A DNA stretch of 64,000 nucleotides from Rubripirellula sp. (GTDB lineage Bacteria; Planctomycetota; Planctomycetia; Pirellulales; Pirellulaceae), in contig JAAXJB010000122.1 of assembly GCA_012270065.1 (NCBI GenBank), positions 17,554 through 81,553 on the forward strand. Reading direction: 5' to 3'. Numbering within the stretch: position 1 is the first letter of the stretch; each line of letters begins with the position of its first letter. The notes below the pieces were generated by a model. That model ran no database searches, was not told the DNA's origin, and was given only the letters and a program-made list of their open reading frames with translations. Position numbers and translations under genes: made by a program. Shown here in pieces: positions 54,571 through 61,527 of this stretch.

Positions 54571-56727
54571 TCAGGCCACATCTCCAAGATCCATACGTTT
54601 CCCGTATCGTCTCAAAACCTGACGACGAAGTTCATGCAACCCTTCGCCGCTGAGTTCAGGGTCTGAGTCAATCATCGACTGGGCAATGGATCTCGCAGCA
54701 AGGAGCACATCATGGTCGCGAATCAAATCCGCAATCCGCATGGGCGGGAGACCACTTTGCTGCCGCCCCAGCATGTCTCCAGGTCCTCGCAGGCGGAAAT
54801 CCGCTTCTGCCAACTCGAAACCATCATCTGTCTGTTCAAAAACCTGCAATCTTTCATTGTCCTCCGGGGACGCGTCGCCATCGGTGAATACGCCAACGTG
54901 ACCCTCGTGTCCACCGCGAGCCACCCGACCCCGTAACTGATGCAATTGCGCTAAACCAAAACGTTGAGCACCAAGAATGGTCATGACCGTCGCATTGGGG
55001 ACATTGATCCCCACCTCAATCACTGTGGTGCTCACAAGTACCTGTATTTGTCCGTCAGCAAATGCATCCATGATGGATTGTTTCTCTTCGGGATGCATAC
55101 GGCCATGCAGCAAGCCCACTCGATAGTCAGCCAAAGCACCATTACAGAGATCTTCAAACACCGCTTCTACCGAAGCGACATCCTCACCAGCTTCACCGTC
55201 ACCTGCCACAACGGAAACACGAGGAGCAACGACAAAGGCCTGCCTGCCCTCATCCAGCCGATCTCGCACGAAACCCCACCAACGATCCTTCCATTGATCT
55301 TGCGCCAGATAGGTATTCACTTTTCCCCGACCAGGTGGTCTTTCCCGAAGCGTGCTTAACTCAACATCCCCATACAGTGTCATGGCGACCGATCTTGGGA
55401 TCGGCGTCGCAGACATGACCAGATAGTGGGGGTCGATTCCACCGCTGCGTAAAGCAACCCGCTGAGCCACCCCAAACTTGTGCTGCTCGTCAATCACACA
55501 GAGACCAAGAGATTTGAAATCCATGCCGCCGTAAATCAATGCCTGAGTCCCCACCAGCAAATCTATTTTTCCTTGTGCCGTCTCTTCAAGCACAGTTCGT
55601 CTTTCTCTCGCCGTCAGTGACCCGCACAACAAACCAACGCGAACTCGACTTTCTGACAAGGTTTGACTAAGCGTCTGGTAATGCTGCCGCGCCAACACCT
55701 CCGTGGGTGCCATCAGCGCAGCCTGATGGCCATGCGCAACGGCAAGCATCATTGCGTAGACAGCGACCACTGTTTTGCCGCTACCCACGTCCCCCTGCAG
55801 CAGTCGATTCATGGGAAATTGTCGAGCCATGTCACGGCTTATCTCACCAATGACTGTTTTCTGATCCTTCGTGAGTTCAAACGGAAAACGATTGACAATT
55901 CTTGCGTCAATCATCGTGCTGACAGCCAGAGGCGGTGCGTGAAGATCCGTTGTCAATTTTCGCCGTCGCATGGCCAGCGCAAGTTGCATGACCAGGAGCT
56001 CCTGAAACACAAGGCGTGTTCGCGCTGCAAACAGATGCTGGCGATTCAAAGGCTGATGAATGGACTTCAGAGCCACATCAATACTTGCCAGATCACCCTG
56101 CAGATCCACACCACATTTCCGCAACTCCCTCGCTGCATCCTGACGAAGATGACCTGGCATCACTTCAACCAGATCCCCTGCGAGTCGCTCTGTCGTTTCT
56201 GCAACAAGGCGCCTGACTTGCGACTGCTTGATGCCATCGGACAAAGGATAAACAGGCAGAATCCGCGGCTCAGGTATATTTTCGGAGTCGTCCAGCAAAG
56301 TGACTTTTGGATGAACAAACTCCATCCTCATGCCATTCATTTTTGGCGTTCCGGAAATCAACACACACTGATCCAACCCGAGTTGATCGGAACGGAAAGG
56401 CTGATTGAAAAATAATGTCCGTACAACGCCGGATTCATTTTCAATCAACGCCGCAAACATCGAACGCCCCGGTCGCCTGGAAACGAACTCTGCATCAATC
56501 ACCTTGCCAACCAGAGACGCCGGCTCCCCTTCTTGCAAATCATCTATCTTCGAAGCAGCCGCCGGATATTCATAATCTCTTGGAAACAGGAAGATTACAT
56601 CCTGAGCATTGCGAAGCCCCAGACGACTGAAACGCTGAGCACGAACCGGACCCATGCCTGGCAAATATTGCAGAGGAGTCTGTAACGACTGCTCCTGTTC
56701 ACCGGTCGGATCCGTTTCATCCTGCAT
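54571..56727 (-). CDS. recG: ATP-dependent DNA helicase RecG
   Basis: A 718-residue helicase that rewinds forked DNA and Holliday junctions. It starts with the RecG wedge/OB region (TPLQYLPGMGPVRAQRFSRLGL, DVIFLFPRDYE, SLVGKVIDAEF). The helicase motifs follow: Walker A LLQGDVGSGKTVVA, MAPTEVLARQH, DEQHKFGVAQR (DEQH box), VMSATPIPRS, GLLHGRMHP, VSTTVIEVGINVP, and QLRGRVARG. ATG 56727 is preferred; the frame extends 61 codons further with a cysteine-rich stretch unlike RecG. Confidence 0.95.
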   Translation of the reverse strand: MQDETDPTGEQEQSLQTPLQYLPGMGPVRAQRFSRLGLRNAQDVIFLFPRDYEYPAAASKIDDLQEGEPASLVGKVIDAEFVSRRPGRSMFAALIENESGVVRTLFFNQPFRSDQLGLDQCVLISGTPKMNGMRMEFVHPKVTLLDDSENIPEPRILPVYPLSDGIKQSQVRRLVAETTERLAGDLVEVMPGHLRQDAARELRKCGVDLQGDLASIDVALKSIHQPLNRQHLFAARTRLVFQELLVMQLALAMRRRKLTTDLHAPPLAVSTMIDARIVNRFPFELTKDQKTVIGEISRDMARQFPMNRLLQGDVGSGKTVVAVYAMMLAVAHGHQAALMAPTEVLARQHYQTLSQTLSESRVRVGLLCGSLTARERRTVLEETAQGKIDLLVGTQALIYGGMDFKSLGLCVIDEQHKFGVAQRVALRSGGIDPHYLVMSATPIPRSVAMTLYGDVELSTLRERPPGRGKVNTYLAQDQWKDRWWGFVRDRLDEGRQAFVVAPRVSVVAGDGEAGEDVASVEAVFEDLCNGALADYRVGLLHGRMHPEEKQSIMDAFADGQIQVLVSTTVIEVGINVPNATVMTILGAQRFGLAQLHQLRGRVARGGHEGHVGVFTDGDASPEDNERLQVFEQTDDGFELAEADFRLRGPGDMLGRQQSGLPPMRIADLIRDHDVLLAARSIAQSMIDSDPELSGEGLHELRRQVLRRYGKRMDLGDVA

Positions 56728-57342
56728 ATGAATATGACTCAGCCAACTCCAGAGGTAACTGCACCGGGAAAACGCTGCCCGCGCACGCAAGCCACTCGCA
56801 GCACACAGTGACAAGCAGTGGCAAACAGACACAGTAGCACAGGTCCAGCATTCCAGAACACAACGGACTGGTGGATAGGCCCGCCTCCTCTCCGACGCAT
56901 CCGATGGCAACCTTTACCAACTGCTGCTTTGGTCAATCTCCGCCATTCACGGCCAACATTCAAGGCCCTGTAATCCGAGTCGATTCATTCACCAGGACAG
57001 ACTTGGACCACCAACCAGCAGTGTCATGCCAACCATCCTCGATGCGTGTCAATCTAGCACAAAACCTCCAGGACTTGCAGGTTTGATCCCACGAACCTGT
57101 ATCCAACATGGTTCCGTATGAACCGTTCAGCATCAAACGGGGCAGCAGCAATCCATCAACCTCCCTGCATGACAAAGTCTGCCAACAGCACTTCTTCTGG
57201 TTGTTGCATTGTTCAACGAGGCCAATTTCGGATACCGCTGATGCTCCTGCTGCCAGAATGGTCCATACCAACGCTATACTCATGCTGAAATGAAACTGTT
57301 CGAGATGGTTTCATACTCCATGCAATCCAAGAATACGGCACC
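56728..57342. other. Intergenic region between divergent recG and SseB-like genes
   Basis: About 615 bases with no recognised gene or RNA. A TATACT at 57275-57280 about 65 bases before the SseB-like gene could be a -10 element, but no -35 is evident. Confidence 0.4.
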
Positions 57343-57732
57343 ATGTCTAACCACAACCAAGAGCTACAAGCTGCCATTACCGAAGGTGACGAAGCGAAAA
57401 TCCACAGCATCATTGTTGCAAGCAATTTCATTCTCTTGAGCGCGTCAATGGTGGGTGAGGATGATGCAGAAGACGTTGGAGCCTTGACGGCGGAAATGGG
57501 AAACATGCAGGTGCTGGTCGCGTTCACGGATGAATTGACCGCCAAGGCTTTCGTGGACAAGATGGCCGATTTTTTTGAGGAAGATGAGTTGGTAGAGGGT
57601 ATCGCTGTCGAAGGTGCTGCCATGCTGGAATGCATTCCCGAAGGGCATGGGATCCTTTTGGATGCTGAATTGGAAACCAACATCCTGATTCCACCTGACT
57701 TGGCGTCTAAAGTGAAATCCTTGCAGGCGTGA
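57343..57732 (+). CDS. SseB-like N-terminal domain protein
   Basis: A 129-residue acidic protein. The pattern FILLSASMVGEDD, MQVLVAFTDELTAKAFVDKM and GILLDAELETNILIPPDLASKV fits the SseB N-terminal domain, a small fold found in enhanced-serine-sensitivity proteins and in toxin-immunity contexts. No toxin gene is adjacent and no signal peptide is present, so it is probably cytosolic. The function is not known. The next gene follows after about 230 bases on the same strand. Confidence 0.7.
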   Translation: MSNHNQELQAAITEGDEAKIHSIIVASNFILLSASMVGEDDAEDVGALTAEMGNMQVLVAFTDELTAKAFVDKMADFFEEDELVEGIAVEGAAMLECIPEGHGILLDAELETNILIPPDLASKVKSLQA

Positions 57733-57964
57733 ACCCTAAACAGGTCAAATCCGTTACGGGAATTAGTCGCGACCCACCACTGGAATCCGCAACATGGCTG
57801 TAGGGCAGCCAGTTAGTGAACCATGCAAATCAAGCGAAGTCCAGAAAGTTGTTCTTCAACCTCGACTTCAGCTGGACGGTATCTTGCCTGCGATCAAAAC
57901 CAGCACGCCTACCCATGAGGCGGACCCGTGGACCATCAATCGAATTCGTACAGAAAGTTCCAAC

Positions 57965-60013
57965 GTGATCAAGCCAGTTGATGCACTCATCGTTTTCCTG
58001 TCTTTGGTTTTACCATCGATGCTGATTGGCCCAGCAGCTGGTCAGGACTTCAAAAAGTTGCCTCCGGAAGGCAAAAAAATCGACCCCACCACCCGAGCCA
58101 CATTGGAAAGCCGAGTGGAGGACATTCAAGCCAGGATCAATCAGTTTGCGAAAAACAGTCATGATTCGGAGACATGGCGGCCGGATGTAGAAGTTCTCGT
58201 ACGTGCCGTAAAACTCGCTCTCACTCAAAATCTGTTTTACCGGCCGACCGAAACAAAAACAGCAATTGAACTCCTGGATGAGAGTGAGAGGCGACTGTTA
58301 GCAGTCCAGAGTGGAGACCGAGGCTTGAAACTTCTCGGCTTTTCGAAAACCAAACTGAATAAACCTCAACTATTGGTAGGTGGGTTTCGATCACACATCG
58401 ACAATTCCATTCAGCCGTACGGGCTGGTGATCCCGATTGGTTATGAGGGCATCGACGTTCCTTATCGGACCGATATTTGGCTGCATGGTCGTGGAGATTC
58501 GAAGACGGAGATTCCATTCTTGCATGAACGGCTTACAAACCCGGGGCGCTACACCCCTGCAAAAACAATTGTCTTGCATCCCTTTGGTCGACACTGCAAC
58601 GCCTTCAAGTTTGCTGGCGAAACAGATGTTTACGAAGCACTGAATCACCTCGGAACCATACTGGCGATTGATCAGCAACACGTCTCCATACGCGGTTTTT
58701 CGATGGGAGGTGCAGGGTGCTGGCACTTGGCAGTCCATGACCCGGGTCGCTGGTATGCTGCGAACCCCGGAGCAGGATTTGTCGATACGATCGTATATCA
58801 GGGTTGGACAGAACAAACACCGTATCCGATGAACTCCGTTCGGCAGCAACTGATGGCCTGGTACGACGTTCTGCCATGGGCCAACAATCTGGTCAACACG
58901 CGCGTCATTCCCTATAGCGGTGAGAAAGACAAACAAAGGCAGGCAGCAGACCGGGTAATCGCACTGACCGAATCACTGGGAATCAAAATTCCCTACGTCA
59001 TCGGCAAGAACATGGGGCACAGGATCGATAACGATTCCTCCAGAATCATCGATAGGCAATTGAACAAGTGGGCGGAGGAGCCGCGGGAAATTCCGCGAAA
59101 GCGGATTGACTTCACCACTTACACCTTGCGATACAACAAAGTGGGCTGGCTCAAAATCACCGGTTTGGAGTCACATTGGAAAGCAAGCCGTATTCGTGGA
59201 AGAATCGAGAATGACGGTTCTCTTGTGATTCAATCCAACGGCATCACACGGTTTGAAGTGGATTTTCGTGAATCAGGGTGGCCCAAGACAGATCAGCGAA
59301 TCAAGGCGATAATCGATGGACAACTTTTTCTATTGGATGACTGGAGTGATGAGTCAGGTATCCAGTGCGAATTCGCGAAAACAGACGGCTGGAAAGTTGT
59401 GGAAACGATCGATACTGGGTTGCGTAAACGACCAGGCATGCATGGTCCTATCGACGACGCTTTCTGCAGCAAGTTCCTTTTTGTTGCCCCCAGCCGGCCA
59501 GCTCTTCACGGTGAAACCCAACGATGGATTGACCGGGAATTCAGCTACGCCAAGGACAGATGGCGTCGCCTGATGCGAGGAGATGTGAATGTCGTCCTCG
59601 ACACAGACGTCACCGAACAGCACATCAAAGACAACCACTTGATCTGTTTTGGAGACTACCACAGCAATCAGTATCTACGGAAGATTGCCGACCAGTTACC
59701 CATCCATTGGACGAAAGACGTGGTCCAGGCAGGATCCCGGCAATTCGATTCCACCACCTGTGTACCGGTGTTCTGCTATCCGAACCCACGTAACCCAAAC
59801 CGGTACATTGTCGTGAACAGTGGAATGACTTACCGGGAATTCTCCAACGTGAGTAATTCCCGTCAGATACCCATGCTGCCGGATTGGTCAATTCTGGGTG
59901 TTACGGGCAACGATGATGGCATTTTCGCTGGCCCCGTTATCGCGCAGGGTTTCTTCGATGAAAGCTGGTCGCTTCCTGATGTTGAAGCTGCCTCCAAGCG
60001 AAAACAGAAATGA
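57965..60013 (+). CDS. Secreted alpha/beta hydrolase, prolyl-oligopeptidase/esterase type
   Basis: A 682-residue protein from GTG 57965, which opens a signal peptide (VDALIVFLSLVLPSMLIGPAAG-Q); the frame continues upstream to 57794 with residues lacking any signal, so that start is less likely. An N-terminal helical part (to about 120) precedes the alpha/beta hydrolase domain. The nucleophile elbow is GFSMGGAG, with an oxyanion-side HGRGD, an acid candidate in SGEKDKQRQAADR, and a His in NMGHRID. The last 280 residues are beta-rich and contain LHGETQRWIDREFSYAKDRW, seen in secreted planctomycete peptidases. The substrate is unknown. Confidence 0.8.
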   Translation: MIKPVDALIVFLSLVLPSMLIGPAAGQDFKKLPPEGKKIDPTTRATLESRVEDIQARINQFAKNSHDSETWRPDVEVLVRAVKLALTQNLFYRPTETKTAIELLDESERRLLAVQSGDRGLKLLGFSKTKLNKPQLLVGGFRSHIDNSIQPYGLVIPIGYEGIDVPYRTDIWLHGRGDSKTEIPFLHERLTNPGRYTPAKTIVLHPFGRHCNAFKFAGETDVYEALNHLGTILAIDQQHVSIRGFSMGGAGCWHLAVHDPGRWYAANPGAGFVDTIVYQGWTEQTPYPMNSVRQQLMAWYDVLPWANNLVNTRVIPYSGEKDKQRQAADRVIALTESLGIKIPYVIGKNMGHRIDNDSSRIIDRQLNKWAEEPREIPRKRIDFTTYTLRYNKVGWLKITGLESHWKASRIRGRIENDGSLVIQSNGITRFEVDFRESGWPKTDQRIKAIIDGQLFLLDDWSDESGIQCEFAKTDGWKVVETIDTGLRKRPGMHGPIDDAFCSKFLFVAPSRPALHGETQRWIDREFSYAKDRWRRLMRGDVNVVLDTDVTEQHIKDNHLICFGDYHSNQYLRKIADQLPIHWTKDVVQAGSRQFDSTTCVPVFCYPNPRNPNRYIVVNSGMTYREFSNVSNSRQIPMLPDWSILGVTGNDDGIFAGPVIAQGFFDESWSLPDVEAASKRKQK

Positions 60014-60053
60014 AGTCAGCTGATCGCTTGAAAAAGAAATTTTGTGCCGTCGA

Positions 60054-61199
60054 TCATCGCCGCGCAATGCGTTTTGCAATTGCTTCACGTGACAAAGGCA
60101 TGATCTCAGCAGCACCACCGGGATTGAACAGCAAATCATCACGGCTCGGTTTCGTATCGGTGTTATCGTACTGAACCAGATAAGCACCGATCTGAACTCC
60201 ACCCTCTTCATAAACTGGCGGCCAGAATTCTTCGCCGCGAATTGCGAGCGTCTTTGCAAGCAGCCGGGTAGCTCGACCAGAAAATCCACTGAGCACCATG
60301 TCCAAGCGACCTAGAGCTTCGCGAAAGAGATAGAAAACGAGTGCCGTGTCCTTGTTTTCACCACCCGCATAAGACCACGTGCCATCATCATTCTCGTAGT
60401 AAAAACCAGGGTCCGGAGCATCCTCGTTCTTGCTGAGCCGTAGCCCAGCAGAGGCACCCCCGGGTTGTGGATCACTATCACGATAACGAAGGAAGAAGGG
60501 GCAGGATCGAGCGGACACATCATCAACGTCGTCTTCAGTAACAAACGGTGTGCAACCGAATGCATCCGCAAACAGCAACTCAACGACCGGATTGCTTTTC
60601 ACGCTTCCAATGCAAACCATGCCGCGATCACCTTGAGCATCGACGAAACCATCAAAGACCTCGTTAGCTCGACCGCGAGCATCCTCCAGAGAAACCTCAC
60701 CGGGACTCCAGACCAGAGACTGCTGGATTCGATCCGGCATCGGCACGGTCAGTTTCTTTCCATCATCATCGTCAGATGAACCTTGATGCTTTGCCGCACC
60801 GCCGAGCGTGGACACACCATTGAGGAGTTCACCAAACAGAACCGCATCGCTGGCAACAACCGTCGCACTGTCTGGTGACTGAGTGGATGGATTCTCACGT
60901 ACCCCAAGCACGATTTCTATCTCACCACGACGCGCCAACAACTCCCAGAAATTTTCCGCGTTGACCGCAAACAGTGCACCTGGCAACTGGTCTGCGGTGG
61001 CATACCCATGATCGATCAGATAGTCACATATCCGTGATAAAGCCTCCAGTGGGATGTACTTGGCCTCATTCTTCAACAGCGAAGCAACTTGATGGCGGTC
61101 CAAACCCGTATGCTCCACGATCGATTTGATCGTTCCTGGACGTTTTCGGCGATCTGGTGTGTGACCAAGCAGTTCTGCCAGGCGGAATGCGTATCTCAT
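60054..61199 (-). CDS. HTH regulator with a large uncharacterised C-terminal domain
   Basis: A 381-residue protein. Residues 1-70 look like a Cro/C1-type DNA-binding domain (TIKSIVEHTGLDRHQVASLLKNEAKYIPLEALSRICDYL), with a recognition helix after a short turn. The rest (about 75-381) is an unrecognised, mostly soluble domain with ENFWELLARRGEIEIVLGVREN, FGELLNGVSTLGG, VVELLFADAFGC, and LFREALGRLDMVLSGFSGRATRL. The tail resembles a dimerisation or effector-binding region. It faces a large membrane protein gene across 328 bases that hold a perfect 10-base inverted repeat, a possible operator. Confidence 0.72.
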   Translation of the reverse strand: MRYAFRLAELLGHTPDRRKRPGTIKSIVEHTGLDRHQVASLLKNEAKYIPLEALSRICDYLIDHGYATADQLPGALFAVNAENFWELLARRGEIEIVLGVRENPSTQSPDSATVVASDAVLFGELLNGVSTLGGAAKHQGSSDDDDGKKLTVPMPDRIQQSLVWSPGEVSLEDARGRANEVFDGFVDAQGDRGMVCIGSVKSNPVVELLFADAFGCTPFVTEDDVDDVSARSCPFFLRYRDSDPQPGGASAGLRLSKNEDAPDPGFYYENDDGTWSYAGGENKDTALVFYLFREALGRLDMVLSGFSGRATRLLAKTLAIRGEEFWPPVYEEGGVQIGAYLVQYDNTDTKPSRDDLLFNPGGAAEIMPLSREAIAKRIARR

Positions 61200-61303
61200 G
61201 GAAAGTGTCGGTTTGGAGGACGAATTTTTGGTTCTGATGCAGTCTAACAGGGCGACAACCCTCTGCGGGGCGAATCACCACACTGTCATCTCAATTCACG
61301 GGA

Positions 61304-61328
61304 AAAATGACCTAGCAAAGGTCATTTT
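61304..61328. promoter_or_regulatory. Perfect 10-5-10 inverted repeat between divergent genes
   Basis: AAAATGACCT (61304-61313) and AGGTCATTTT (61319-61328) are exact inverse copies around AGCAA. It lies about 105 bases before the HTH regulator start and about 200 before the start of the large membrane protein gene. Its symmetry suits a dimeric operator, possibly for the regulator itself; a bidirectional terminator is less likely because both flanking genes point away. Confidence 0.6.
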
Positions 61329-61482
61329 GACCACATTAGCCATTGAAACCTGAAGTTAAAACTCTTTCAATCACACCGTCGTATAACGAGGACAAAACTG
61401 CCCTTGAGGATCAAATATGGGGGAAAGTGGGATTGTTTTGAGAATAAAAGCAAGAGTGAAAAGTTGGAAGTTCGACTGACCC

Positions 61483-61488
61483 TATACT
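61483..61488 (+). promoter_or_regulatory. Candidate -10 element before the large membrane protein gene
   Basis: TATACT at 61483-61488, 39 bases before the ATG at 61528, resembles a sigma-70 -10. A TTGGAA lies at 61464-61469 but the spacing (13) is too short, so the -35 is not identified. Confidence 0.35.
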
Positions 61489-61527
61489 AGAGGGTTCTTC
61501 TTTCGCTCGTTTGCTTGGCAGTCAGAC